Positions 22,665 to 33,421 are shown, counted from the first letter of the stretch. The stretch is 64,000 nt of DNA from Rhipicephalus microplus (GCF_043290135.1 NC_134710.1:285436776-285500775), one strand, 5' to 3'. Translations and numbers: made by a program. Notes: generated by a model not told the origin, from the sequence alone.

Positions 22665-23055
22665 TGTTATGACTGTCATTGCATGGACTCTGCCTGCAAG
22701 GGACGATCGTCGGCAAGCCCACCAAACGCGGTCGGTGTCTTGCAGGAACACGAGAGGTGTCCGTGTGTGCCATATGAAACGCGGATCAGCGTCGCTAAAA
22801 CGCGCAGTTTGCGTCGGACAAGGAGCACGTGCATGGAACGGGAATTATTTAAGGAGCGTCGCGTGTGCGCTGCGCGCTCTCTCTGGCCTTCGCTGGCCCT
22901 CTCGTGTGTCTTGTCAAGGCACGTCTGCTCGCCTAGTTCGACAAGTTCTGTAAATATGTAGGTAATCATCTGTTCTTGTGTGAGCAAGAAACCTATTAAG
23001 AGTTTTTCTCCAGCGTCTCAGCTGGCCGCCTGTGCCCCGCTCCTCGGTCACATCA
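22665..23055 (+). repeat. 3' LTR of LTR-B
   Basis: 391 bp, aligning along its length with 20498-20904 (shared blocks include gaggtgtccgtgtgtgcca and ctggccttcgctggccctct). Confidence 0.88.
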
Positions 23056-23351
23056 GAGCCATATGCGCCGTTATGAAGTCTTATTTTTGGTGCTTGCTAA
23101 GGGGGCGGCTTTTGATTGGAACGTTTTCCATGTAACATCCTTAAAATGCCTTGCCTGCTAAGTTACAGCGTTGTTCGATGCTGAGACTTCAACTGCTTTT
23201 TTAAACCACTCGGAAAAAATATAATCGAAATAACTGGTAGTTCTCAGTGAGCGTAATTCAAGAACAGAACTAGCTAAGAAAGCGTCTACCTAATTATCGT
23301 CTTCAATTATGTCCAGATTTCATCCGGAGCTCGCGAAACGTTTGTCAATGA

Positions 23352-23521
23352 TAGAGAGAGAGAGAGAGAGAGATAAATATGCAAGGAAAGGCAGGGAGGT
23401 TAACCAGACGCACATCCGGTTCGCTACCCTGCACTGGGGAAGAGATAAAGGGGAGAAAAGAGGTTGCAGAGAGATGAGAAGGTACACACAATCACGAGCA
23501 CACTCGGGGAGCACACACAGT
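23352..23521 (-). repeat. LINE2 3' UTR and (AG)n tail
   Basis: Purine-rich on the plus strand. Contains gcagggaggttaaccagacg and gctaccctgcactgggg and ends in (AG)n. Diverged relatives occur at 18090-18250 (opposite strand) and 53025-53175, so this 3' end marks a family with several copies. Confidence 0.7.
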
Positions 23522-24685
23522 CTACAGGCGGTCGCTCAGGTTTGTTGACTTTAGGTAAAGTAGCAGTGCTTTAGTTGCTTTCCGCGCAACTGAGGCAGAT
23601 GCCCAAGGTCCTAGTATCTTCTGCACACAAAATGGTCCGCGGTCAAGTTGATTTAAAACCATCCGGAGCTGGCACCGCTGTGTGTCGTAGCAAGCGCAGC
23701 TGCACAGGACGTGTTCGATGGTCTCTTCTGCTCCGCAGTAGTCGCATGTAGGAGTGTCTGCCATACCAATGCGAAAGGAGTACACCTTTGTAAATGCAAC
23801 ACCCAGCCAAAGGCGCCATAACAGTGTCGCATCGGAGCGGGAAAGTTGTGATGGTAGCTTTAGCTTGAGCGAAGGATCCAGTTCATAAAATTGGCACCTT
23901 TGAAAGCTGGTAGACGACCAGAACGTGCGTGTGAGATCTCGAGCCTGCAGGTAAACTTGTGTTGCTGCATCATTCCTTGATAAATGAATCGGGACTACAC
24001 GGGTTCCTTCATGAGCTGAGCGGGCTGCATCATTGGCTAATGGATTTCCGGTAATACCGATATGTCCAGGCAGCCATTGCTATATGATATCATGCCCTCG
24101 TGCTAAAGTTTCATGATGGCAATGTCTTATTTCTTGTACCAATTGGTCATGACTCCTCCTAAGCATGGCAGACTGCAAACTCTGAAGTGCTGCCTTCGAA
24201 TCACAGAATATGACCCATTTTCCTGGACGTTCTTGAACGAGATATTATAAAGCAGCCCTTATAGCAGCAAGCTCTGAAGCCGTAGATGTAGTCATATGCG
24301 ACAACTTAAACTTGATTGTCATTGCTGCTGCCGGAATTACAGCGGCACCTGATGAGCTGCTGGACGAGACGGACCCATCAGTGTATATCTGCGTTCGGTC
24401 TAAGTACAACTCATGTAATAATAGCAGCGTTGCTTGCGTCAATGCTACTCTGGAGTGATTGCTTTTCTTTTTGATTCCCGGAATTTCTAGACGTACTTGC
24501 GGCTGGTCGAGGCACCACAAAGGGCATGCCATTCTCGCAGCTGGCGTATATCCTGATGGAATGCTGTTTAGGTGCTTGGCTATGACGTCTGAAAACGTAC
24601 CACACGGTCTTCCGGAGAGTAGAAGGGCCAAGTGGTGGTCGGGGTCATGGCTAGCATGTCGAATGTGCGCTCTGAGGCAATCCAC
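23522..24685 (-). pseudogene. LINE2 ORF2: RNase H and C-terminus
   Basis: The frame from 24685 has IYTDGSVSSSSSSGAAV and an acidic helix (TASELAAIRAAL), then stops near 24245. The rest continues in another frame: FCDSKAALQSL, then QWLPGHIGITGNPLANDAARSAHE around 24060. The last piece (23785-23522) has CDYCGAEETIEHVLCSC, a zinc-binding-like C-terminus. The RNase H D-E-D-H set is visible across the frames, but the gene cannot be read through. Confidence 0.82.
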
Positions 24686-24696
24686 AACACTATATG

Positions 24697-26640
24697 TTTA
24701 TTTATTTATTTTATTTATTTATTTTATTTATTTATCATATACTGCGAACCATTTAAGGTCCAAGCAGGAAAGGTACAGCAAATTCGAAGGTAAAATAAAG
24801 GTACAACAAAGTTACAACAAAATTGATACTGATATACACGAAATGTAAGAAAAACATAGAAATAACCATCAAATTATACTCGTTTCCAGAGGGCTGAGTA
24901 CACCCATTGCAACACAATCCATAAGCAAAGCACCACACTCTTAGGCACACAACAAGTTGTTAAATCAAACAAGTATTGTGAAAGCCAGGAAACACAAGGC
25001 GCATTTTATGGTGAAAAGGAAAGAAGAGTAGAGTTTCGGGGCAACAAGTTCCACTCAGAGATTGTTTTCGGGAAAAAAGAGTGTTTGTATAAATTAGTTC
25101 TTGCGAAAATTGGCTTGATGCTACAGCTGTGTTTGTGACGGGAAGGCCTGGAAGAATCCCTTACCATGTAGTTGTCTGGCTTTATTTCGAGTTTAGAAAA
25201 ATATATTAGACGGAGTAAGTTAAGTCGAGCAGCTCGTCGTCTGTCCTCAAGAGGTTCAAGATTTGCCAACTGCAACATCGCAGAGGGGCAATCGCGGCGT
25301 CTATACCTACTGTAAATAAAACGGGCTGCTAGGCGCTGAATTTTTTCTATCTTTTGTATATTGCTTTTTGTGTGAGGGTCCCATACTATGGAGGCGTACT
25401 CCAAGGAAGGCCTTACCAATGTTTTGTAAGCTTTAAGCTTTAAGGAACTTGGGGAATTAGCTAATCGATGCTTTAGAAACCCTAGTTTTTTACGTGCGGA
25501 AGAGCATGTATTTACTATATGGGTTGTCCAGTTGAGGCTTGAGGTTATTGTAACACCCAAATATTTATATTCTTCGACTTGTGTAATCTGTGACTCTTTT
25601 ATAACATATTTAAAGTGAAACTTGTTGATTTTGTTGGTGATACACAAGTGAGCAGTTTTTTCTAGATTAATTACCATGTTCCACTCGGAACACCAAGTTT
25701 CCAAGTTACCGATGTTTCTGTTTAAAACTTGTTGATCTGCCATTGAGTTAATGACTTTGAAAAGAATGCAGTCGTCTGCGAACAGTTTAACTGATACGCT
25801 GGTATCTATTGCTTGAACCAAATCATTAATATAAATGTTAAATAAAACAGGACCGAGTACGGACCCCTGCGGTACTCCGGAAAAAACGTCTAAAAAACGC
25901 GAGCGCGAACCCTCAATCTCTACGTATTGTTTACGGTTTAGTAGGTAAGATGTGACCCAATTTGTTATATCTGAAGGAACGCCAATTGACTTCAGTTTAT
26001 TTATTAATTTTTTATGGGGAACTTTGTCGAACGCCTTCGAGAGGTCAAAAAAGATCACGTCAACCTGGCTACCAGCATCTAGGGCCTTCGCAAATTCATT
26101 AATTGTAGTTAATAACTGCGTAGTAGTAGAAAGACCTCGTCGGAAACCGTGTTGGTGCTCAGTGAGAATATTTTGGGATTGAAGAAAGTTATCGAGGTAT
26201 TTTGCGATAATATGTTCCAGCAGTTTACAACAATGACAGGTGAGAGAGATGGGCCGATAGTTACAAAAATTGAGACGGTTACCCTTCTTATACACAGGAG
26301 TCACACGTGCAATACGCCAATCATCAGGTATCGCACCAGACGAAACGGATTTCTGCAAAATGACTACAAGGAACCTGGCTAACAGTGTAGCATAGCGTCT
26401 GAGAAATGCGGAAGGGATATCGTCAGGGCCGGTCGATTTTTTCGGATCCAATCGCAAAAGCAATTCTGTGACACCTTCCAAAGAAATCTGAATGACCCCA
26501 CAATCACCATGTCCTGACCGGATGGTCTTTGGCAAGCATGATTCTGGCATAAGTAGAAGCGCATCGGGGCAGTCAAAGGCAGATACGCAGTGCCTGACCC
26601 TGCAAACTCTCCTATGCATGAGTATTGGATTTGCAAGTGT
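24697..26640 (-). mobile_element. CR1/Jockey-type LINE, 5'-truncated, nested in LINE2
   Basis: It ends on the minus strand in an (AAAT)n tail (24697-24735) preceded by a short hairpin. The 5' end at about 26640 lies within RT-upstream sequence, so the endonuclease is missing. LINE2 sequence resumes on both sides. No clear target duplication is visible, as is common for CR1-type insertions. Confidence 0.85.
25006..26619 (-). CDS. CR1-type reverse transcriptase (5'-truncated ORF2)
   Basis: A 537-residue uninterrupted frame. Motifs in order: DPKKSTGPDDIPSAFLRR (fingers), NYRPISLT, VIFFDLSKAFDKVPH (motif A), SGVPQGSVLGPVLFNIYIND (motif B), VKLFADDCILF (motif C with both catalytic aspartates), YKYLGVTI, and a C-terminus with SFFPKTISEWNLLP typical of CR1/Jockey-group LINEs. 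There is no RNase H. The enzyme copies LINE RNA at nicked target DNA. The endonuclease domain is absent through 5' truncation, so the first ATG is unlikely to be the family's real start. The catalytic residues and absence of stops suggest a fairly recent insertion. Confidence 0.92.
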   Translation of the reverse strand: MHRRVCRVRHCVSAFDCPDALLLMPESCLPKTIRSGHGDCGVIQISLEGVTELLLRLDPKKSTGPDDIPSAFLRRYATLLARFLVVILQKSVSSGAIPDDWRIARVTPVYKKGNRLNFCNYRPISLTCHCCKLLEHIIAKYLDNFLQSQNILTEHQHGFRRGLSTTTQLLTTINEFAKALDAGSQVDVIFFDLSKAFDKVPHKKLINKLKSIGVPSDITNWVTSYLLNRKQYVEIEGSRSRFLDVFSGVPQGSVLGPVLFNIYINDLVQAIDTSVSVKLFADDCILFKVINSMADQQVLNRNIGNLETWCSEWNMVINLEKTAHLCITNKINKFHFKYVIKESQITQVEEYKYLGVTITSSLNWTTHIVNTCSSARKKLGFLKHRLANSPSSLKLKAYKTLVRPSLEYASIVWDPHTKSNIQKIEKIQRLAARFIYSRYRRRDCPSAMLQLANLEPLEDRRRAARLNLLRLIYFSKLEIKPDNYMVRDSSRPSRHKHSCSIKPIFARTNLYKHSFFPKTISEWNLLPRNSTLLSFSP

Positions 26641-28978
26641 TAGTCAGTACCGGCAAGCTGTAGCGCAATAGACCCAGAAATAGGGGCCCTGTACAGCTGT
26701 AGCATGGAGGCCACAGAAGTTCCCCATGCTTTCCCGCACAATAACTTCATTATATGCACAATAGATAGCAGTCTCTTCTTCAAGTACGCACAATGTGGGC
26801 TCCACGAAAGACTTCTGTTGATTATTATGCCCAGGAAACGATGCGTCCGTGCATATTTGACACTCTGCCCATTGATGTAAACAGGGTATGGCGTCATTGG
26901 TTTGCGTGTAAACGCCATCAACGCGCACTTCACAGTTCATATAGTTAGGCTTTGTTTCTGAAGGTAGGCTGTTGGGAGGGTTGCTGCCCGCTGTATTCGT
27001 GCACGCACCTGAGGACGAGTAACTGCAGCACTCCAGAGGCAAATATTAGCGGCGTATACGGATAGGCACACCGACTTTGGCAGAACCTTCACCAGACCAA
27101 TGAGGGTAACATTGAACAATGTGGGGCTTAAAATGCCTCCCTGAGGTACTCCGCAGTAGGTGTAATGTTCAGCAGTTGTACCCTCATATGTTTGCACAAA
27201 GAAACCCCTGCCAGTCATATAATCTTTTATCCATTGAAACATTCATCCACCAATGCCCATTCCTGTGAGAGAAGTGAGGATAGCATCGTGAGCTACATTA
27301 TCATATGCACCCTTCACGTCAAGAAAGAGTGCCACTGATATGCGCTTGCGACTTTTTCCTTGTTGCACAAATGTCGATAAGACAAGGACACAGTCGATGG
27401 AGGAGCGGCCCCGATGAAAGCCTGCCATGCAAGAAGGGTATTTGGTGTATCGTTCCAAGTACCACTCGAGACGAAATAGAACCATTCTTTCCGTCACTTT
27501 TCCGACGCAGCTTGCGAGGGCAATATAGGGCGAAACGCTGTCAAGTCTAATGGTGATTTTCCCGATTTCAAAAGTGGTATTAATCGACATATTTTCCATT
27601 CTCGGGGAACACTGCCGCTGAGCCAGGAGTTGTTGAAGCATGTTAAAAGTTCTTTTCTGGCTTTTTGTCCAAGGTGTCCCAACGCACTATAAGTAATACC
27701 ATCCGGACCTGGCGATGACATGCGCTTAGAAGCGACTAACGCACCTTCCGGTTCTTCCATGGTGAATGGAATGTCCATTTCTGGTAATCGCGTCTCACGA
27801 ACGATCACGGCGTCGATGCTCTCGTTCATACTATTCCCGGCAACTCTCGTGCAAAATTCTTCAGCCACCTCGAGTTCTGTTTTTCCATTATGGAGTGCCA
27901 AAGCTTTAAAAGGGTGCCGTTGTTGCGAAGAGGAGCGATGACCACGAACTGTTCTCCAGATATATGACAGCGGTTTATGAGGGTCTAGAGATTCGCAGAA
28001 TGCTTTCCAGCGTTCGCTCTCCAGCTTGTAAATGCGTCGTTGAATCTTTTTCTGGAGCCGCCTTGCTTTCCTCAGATCGTAAATTGATCTTGTGTGTCTG
28101 TATCGTCGTTCAGCACGCCTTCGTATAGCTCGTAATCTTTCCAGTTCGATGTAAAACTGTGTTATTTTAGACGAAAATGGTAATTTACATTTGGACGCTT
28201 GCATAGCTTCCGCTATAGTATTTTCCAGGCTGCAGGCGAGGCCTTCTTGGCAAGCATCCTCACCACGCGATGTAAACATCGACCAGTCAGTGCTAATTAC
28301 AACACCGGAAGAGAAATTTTTAATGATACCATCAATCGTCACGTAGGTGGGTATGTGATCACTCCCATGAGTCTCAATATCGCAAAACCATTTAACTTTG
28401 TGAGAGAAGCACCGTGACACCAATGTCAGGTCAAGGCAACTGCCATACGTGAGACCCCGCAGATATGTGGGGGTACCATCGTTCATGATGGAAAGGTCGT
28501 AATCGAAAGCGAATGTAACAATGTTCCGGCCTCTGCAAATCATCCTAGTGCTGCCCCAAAGCATGTCATGGGCGTTGAAGTCACCGGTGATTATCCAAGG
28601 CCCATCGGTCCTCATTAAGATATCTTTTAATCTGTCGCAGTCAAATCGCGATGACGGAGATATATATCCACCAATAAGCGTGAACGAAACTGCATTCTTC
28701 TTTACAAGAAGACACACGTACTGATTGTCGTAATTTGAACTTATTGGGTGCGAAAGATAAGTCAAGTCTATGCGATTGTAAACGATTACTTTGCTTCGTT
28801 CTTCGCAAGCGGCTGAACAAAATGCTTCATAACTGGACAATCTATAAGGCGTTGATACGTTTGGTTCACATATGACAAGTATAGGGAATTGATTGGCCCG
28901 AAGAAATTGGCGAAAGTCCGAGATACGGGACATCATGCCCCTGGCATTCCACTGAAAAATCGACGCACTTCGACGCAC
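26640..28978 (-). pseudogene. LINE2 ORF2: endonuclease and reverse transcriptase
   Basis: The 494-codon frame (28978-27494) begins SIFQWNARGMMSRISDF and carries the APE-endonuclease signatures ICEPNV, ITGDFNAHDMLWGS, GSCLDLTLVS and THGSDHIP, then RT fingers (SSPGPDGITYSAL, FRPI). It shifts at about 27494-27540 into ALASCVGKVTERM...FLDVKGAYDNVAHDA (motif A), stops at 27243, and resumes as GVPQGGILSPTLFN (motif B) and VYAANICLW. Motif C is YAAN, not YADD, so both catalytic aspartates are lost. A thumb piece follows at 26933-26640, ending where the CR1 element begins. Confidence 0.88.
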
Positions 28979-29224
28979 TTTTAACTTCAGTGCGGAAGAT
29001 GAGACTTTGTTGAGCCATTGTGCTTATACGACGTTAGCAAGAACTGGATTCAGTGCATCCAGTATTTGCAGTGCACTTCTAGCATACAGAGATTGTATGC
29101 TGCTCAGTAGTGTGTGAATCGTGGCAATTAATGATTGCACGATTGCAGTCACTTGCCTGTCTTGGTTGGAAAGATTTCGAACCGGGATCGCGGACTGGCC
29201 GTCATGAAACTCCTTCGGTTCGCT

Positions 29225-30370
29225 TTATGCTGCTTCCCTTTGAAGTGCAGGCCACACTGTCGCAGTTAGGGTATGCTCATTGGCTTTGTCCTTTACAGAC
29301 TTTCCCACGGCATGTGGTCTGGGAGGCAAAGGAGGTGGTACTGATGAGGGATCTGGCAAACGTTTCGAGGAGGTAGCGGGCGTCCTTGAAGACTGACGTC
29401 GACGTGAACGGCGCCTTCTGACTTTAGCTGTGGCTTCTCGATGAGACGAGTGATCGCGCACCATCTCCTTCAAGATGGCAATTTCCTTCTGAATCCGCGG
29501 GCAGTCCTTCGATGTGGCTTCATGGGATCCATTGCAATTAGCGCATTTCTTGACAGTTGCGACGCACTTATCCGCTTCATGGGGCTCGGCGCAGCAGTGG
29601 CATACCACCGAATTCTCGCAGACGCTGCTCACATGTCCAAGTTTCATGCATTTACGGCACTGGAGAGGCTTTGGAATGAAAGGCCGCACAGCATGTCTGA
29701 AGTACCCCACCTTCACATGAGAGGGGAGTGATGTGCTCTTAAACGCAATCTTCATACAGCGAGACTTGCCTAGCCGGGCGACATCAACAATTGGAGTATA
29801 CGTTGTTGACTTGACAAGAAATTGTAAGTCATTATTGGAAATAGCCACATCTATGTCGTAGATCACGCCGGTTACTACATCACATCCCAAGGGAACATGA
29901 GAGTGCACCTGGTTGCCGTCCAAGTCAGTTACACTGCGCAGAACGCCCAACGCACTTGCATGCAAAACGTCCACAGCCAGTATATTCTTTCTGGCGTTCA
30001 CTCTTATGTCCGTGATCTCATTTGGCACGAGCGTTTCCAGAGACCTCGACACAGACTGTCTGTTAAGGCGTTTCCTGCTGACGGTAAGAAGTGCAGGCAG
30101 AAACAGGATGGTATAAGTGTTCGATTTTGGCGCTTCACTTACAGTTTGAATAGTTGAGGTTGAGGATGTCCTCATGTTCCTCCTCTTCGCTTTGCGGCTT
30201 AGCACAGATTGGAAACCGTCATCTGAAAAGTCCTCATTGCTTAGATAGTAAGCATGAGTATCTTCACTGTCGCTGTCACTCGCTTGTCCCATCCGCTTCC
30301 TGGAGGCGGCCGCCGCTGACGCCGCTGGGGCCGGCAGGCGCCCGGGGTGGTCTACATCCATCCCCTCCAA
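29225..30370 (-). CDS. LINE2 ORF1, Gag-like zinc-knuckle protein
   Basis: 381 residues, uninterrupted. The N-terminus is acidic and serine-rich (about 30-60). The central region (about 85-240) resembles the RNA-binding part of LINE ORF1 proteins. Three closely spaced Cys/His modules follow: CRKCMKLGHVSSVC, CHCCAEPHEADKC and CANCNGSHEATSKDC (about 238-295). An Arg/Ser-rich basic stretch (RRRRSRRRQSSR) and a proline-rich tail come after them. The role by family is to bind element RNA and assist its reverse transcription. It precedes ORF2, whose recognisable start is about 250 bp away. It has stayed open while ORF2 decayed. Confidence 0.88.
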   Translation of the reverse strand: MEGMDVDHPGRLPAPAASAAAASRKRMGQASDSDSEDTHAYYLSNEDFSDDGFQSVLSRKAKRRNMRTSSTSTIQTVSEAPKSNTYTILFLPALLTVSRKRLNRQSVSRSLETLVPNEITDIRVNARKNILAVDVLHASALGVLRSVTDLDGNQVHSHVPLGCDVVTGVIYDIDVAISNNDLQFLVKSTTYTPIVDVARLGKSRCMKIAFKSTSLPSHVKVGYFRHAVRPFIPKPLQCRKCMKLGHVSSVCENSVVCHCCAEPHEADKCVATVKKCANCNGSHEATSKDCPRIQKEIAILKEMVRDHSSHREATAKVRRRRSRRRQSSRTPATSSKRLPDPSSVPPPLPPRPHAVGKSVKDKANEHTLTATVWPALQREAA

Positions 30371-30499
30371 GGGAGCAGCGAAAACTGATCAACAGACTTA
30401 AATTACAGTTGAAATACGCCGGAGTTAGCAGAAGTAGCTCCTATTCAAAACACAGTTCTTTGTCTTCCTTGTCAATGATAACGCACACTTAGGGTAAAT

Positions 30500-31640
30500 A
30501 ACTGCGCGCTGTAGGCTTAGCCAGTGGTACAAAACGGAAAACTATCATAATCAAGAACAAGCACGTGCTCTCTTTGTGCTCTTCTTCACCTTCCGCATTT
30601 CCGGACAGAGAACACGTGCGCTGATTTGTCCGCTGTGATGTGTAACAACTCTGATAGGCAAGAGAACGTGCAAGAGAGAGAGAAAGAAGTCTAAAGAGAG
30701 AGATGGTTCGCGACGAAAAATTTTCTTGACCAGGCGTGATTGGAAGCCGCTTACCTTCGATATGTAGGCGAGTGCCGTAACCAGTCGGACACGCAGGTGC
30801 ACCAGTAGAGCAGAGCGTCATAGCTTTGTATATTGTAGTATAGCAAGGGGGTGGGAAAGGGAAGTCAAGATGAGCAGGAGAGATTTGGGAGTAAGGAGGA
30901 GAGAAAAGAAGGGAGAGAGTAAAAAGTAGCTTGAAAAGAAAGAGGAAGAGATAAGTAGAAGGGAAAACAAGATAGAATGCGAAAAGAATAGAGAAACAGG
31001 GAGAGTCAAAACGAGAGAGATAAAGGCAGAGACAAGGGGGAAGTGAGAAATATGCACATATAAGAGAGAAAGGCAGCAAAGATGACAGAAGATCTAAAGA
31101 GTGGATCAAAAGAGAGAAATACGGAGTCAAGAGAGAAAGTACGAAAGACAGCGAATCGTCAGAGAGGCTTGTTTTCTGTATCGCACACATTTAATAAAAA
31201 CCGACTGACAATCAAGCCAATGAGAGCTTTCTGTAGCTTTGTCGGTCAGTTTCACTAGATATGTATAAAGAAATATAGAAAGAAAGAAGTAAAGATTGAA
31301 TAAGGCATAAAAAGCACAAAAAAAAGAGAGAAATAAAGAGAAACAAAGGCCGCCAGCTCCTCCTTTTCTTTAAGCTTGGCACCGCAAGCGTGAAGCTGCC
31401 CTAATATTTGCTTTGTTTTGGTATTCAACGATCAGCAACCCATATTTTCCTCCAGCGAACCATTACGACGAAACGTGCGTAAGCTCCCAGCCATTCGGTA
31501 CAGCTCCCAGTTTCAAGTTGAAAGCAAATGCTTTTACAAGAGAACAAGGGCAAGCAGTACAACGGTGATATTACCTAATTAGCACTACAACGGCCTGATT
31601 ATGGCGGGCTTTCATGCTAGTAATAGTAATAATTATTATT
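30500..31640. other. Unassigned, with a purine-rich tract at 30860-31175
   Basis: About 300 bp of the plus strand is dominated by GAGA/GAAAG runs. The minus-strand frame across it (30489-31190) is low-complexity Leu/Ser/Phe and not a credible protein. No gene seen. Confidence 0.5.
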
Positions 31641-31745
31641 ACAATGTCTGGAGTTTAGCGTGCCAAAACCACAATATGAATATGAGGAATGCTTTAGTGG
31701 GGGGGGAGGCAAAAATTTTTACCATCTGGTGTTTTTTTTTAGCGT
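31640..31745 (-). repeat. SINE fragment
   Basis: gagtttagcgtgccaaaaccacaatatgaatatgag followed by accatctggtgtt is the minus-strand 3' half of a Ruka-related SINE, with a G-run interruption. The head is missing or unrecognisable. Confidence 0.65.
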
Positions 31746-32812
31746 GCAATGACGTCGTGGAGTACACGGCATGAGCTTTCGTTTCCGTGTCAGCTGAAAA
31801 ACAGACAATGAACGTTCAAATTGCCACGTACCACGCCTCTTTTACCACCCATTCTTTCAGTCGCTAAAGACTGTCGTTAACTGACACGGTAGGAAGGTTT
31901 TTTTTACCATGCATATGTATATATGCTAATTTTACCCTACAGAATCTCGCTATCGTGCGCACAAATACTTACATGTACGCCCACACAAATGCACACTTGT
32001 TATCTTGCATGTCTATAGAGTGAGCAGGCTCAGAAACATATGCGACCTTGCTCAGGCCATTGCATTTCTTTGTAACGTTAGATTTATCTTTGCTACAACT
32101 CACTGCTTCAATGATTAAGGCTCGTGAACACCAAGGAAAACCACACAGTTCCAGACAAAAAGCTGCGATGAAGACATCATTAGGTATGACAGCCATGCTA
32201 TTTGCAGCCGCAGCCCTTAGATCCTATGATGCAATTCCTGTAAAAAAACTCTATGCTCACATTGGTGTAGAAAGCGGTCGAAACAACTTGATATCACTTA
32301 GTCGAGTGCAACTGATGTAGAGTTCATGAATTTCTCAATGTAGTATTTTTTTTTCTTCTGCTCAGGCGAACAATGCAAAATGGGTGTCACAAATGCCGCA
32401 TTTCGCGCTTCAATGGTTTCCTGTTTGCAACAAAAGTATTGCGCAGTTTCGCAGCTTTACATTAACGCTACGTTCTCGCTCCACTGTATTTCGCCATTTT
32501 GAATGTCACCACAATAGATCGAATCAAGGAAGACAACCTCAGATTTAACTGTTCGTCTATAATATGCAGGTTTCTCAGATTTATTGTCGAAGAATAAGCG
32601 AGCAGCGTATATGTTCTGCTCAATGTTTGCATACAAGCTTCTTAGAAAAAAATCTATTATGGATCACACTTCTCATTTCCGATTCCTTCCAAGCTCTAAG
32701 CACAGTGGCGCGTAATTGCGAAAAGTAACCGTGGAAAGTGGTAAGTGATGGACTATGTAGCAATACCACAGACGCTCAGAGCACTAGTAAAGACAGTGTT
32801 TACAAACAATCC
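31746..32812. other. Unassigned sequence
   Basis: No recognised gene or repeat. Short frames only (up to 90 codons) without motifs. Confidence 0.4.
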
Positions 32813-32827
32813 TACTTCTTTGCTTCT

Positions 32828-32877
32828 AATCATATAGTGGTTTTGGGACGTTAAACCTCACATATCAATCAATCAAT
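32828..32877 (+). mobile_element. Ruka SINE, severely 5'-truncated (about 50 bp)
   Basis: Only the last part of the SINE is present (aatcatatagtggttttggg ... cacatatcaatcaatcaat). It is bracketed by an exact 15-bp duplication, tacttctttgcttct, at 32813-32827 and 32878-32892. That makes it a genuine, very short insertion from aborted reverse transcription. Confidence 0.92.
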
Positions 32878-32956
32878 TACTTCTTTGCTTCTGCTCAGCG
32901 ATTCCAGTCGAATGTTGTTTTTTGAGAAGGCCGATCACGTGCACGCACGCAAGCCC

Positions 32957-33033
32957 ACACACACTCACTCACTCACTCAATCACTCACTCACTCACTCAC
33001 TCACTCATTCTTTCTTGCATACAGATGCACGTG

Positions 33034-33061
<28 letters not shown>
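32957..33061. repeat. (ACTC)n and (AC)n microsatellites
   Basis: A cactcactcact run to about 33007, then an AC run at about 33034-33061. Immediately after (33135-33158) come a few AACCT units. Confidence 0.9.
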
Positions 33062-33064
<3 letters not shown>

Positions 33065-33421
33065 TTACACACGCATGCGCACACTCGCACTCCCTCAGAA
33101 ACACACGCACACAAACACTTCCTCCTCCCCCACACATTAACCTAACCTAACGTAACCTTAGAAAGAGCAGTCGAAGTCATTAAACGTTCGTATATTTGCT
33201 TTCATGGTCACCTATAGAATATATGAGACCACTTTTCAAAAGGCTGCTTGGGAATAAAAAAATGCACATTTATGAAACGCACTTGGGCCTGTTCTCAAAC
33301 TTACGCACTTATCTTAGCCTGAGAATTCCCAGACGCACTTTGGGTAGTTAAGGCGGGTTGGTAAATGCGCGTATTTCTTTTTTTAAGTGTGTGCATACCA
33401 ACCTGCTCGAATAACCTACAA

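Larger units (their letters stand above)
20498..23055 (+). mobile_element. LTR-B: decayed non-autonomous LTR retrotransposon
   Basis: LTRs at 20498-20904 and 22665-23055 flank a 1,760-bp interior, with a 4-bp duplication gagc at 20494-20497 and 23056-23059. Both LTRs begin tgttat and end cggtcacatca. The interior has a recognisable Gag start but is shattered, and there is no pol. LTR divergence is clearly higher than in LTR-A (many substitutions and indels), so it is older. Confidence 0.88.
23352..30490 (-). mobile_element. LINE2: near full-length RNase-H LINE, interrupted
   Basis: Right to left: a short 5' UTR, an intact zinc-knuckle ORF1 (30370-29225), ORF2 with endonuclease and RT (28978-26640), RNase H and a Cys-rich end (24685-23522), a 3' UTR and a (CT)n tail at 23352-23372. 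A CR1-type element (24697-26640) is inserted between the RT thumb and RNase H, with apparent loss of some host codons. The combination of Gag-like ORF1, APE endonuclease and RNase H indicates the I/R1 group. ORF2 is broken by frameshifts and stops, so the copy is dead. The 5' limit is approximate. Confidence 0.88.

Noticed and set aside
30489..31190. 233-codon hydrophobic minus-strand frame
   Set aside because: Complement of a GAGA-rich tract. Low complexity with no real membrane-protein features.
32940..33145. CRISPR-like or tandem array
   Set aside because: Simple ACTC/AC microsatellites without spacers, in a eukaryotic repeat context.
33135..33158. Interstitial telomere repeat (AACCT units, arthropod TTAGG type)
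   Set aside because: Only two or three units, one degenerate, beside other simple repeats. Too short to claim telomeric origin.
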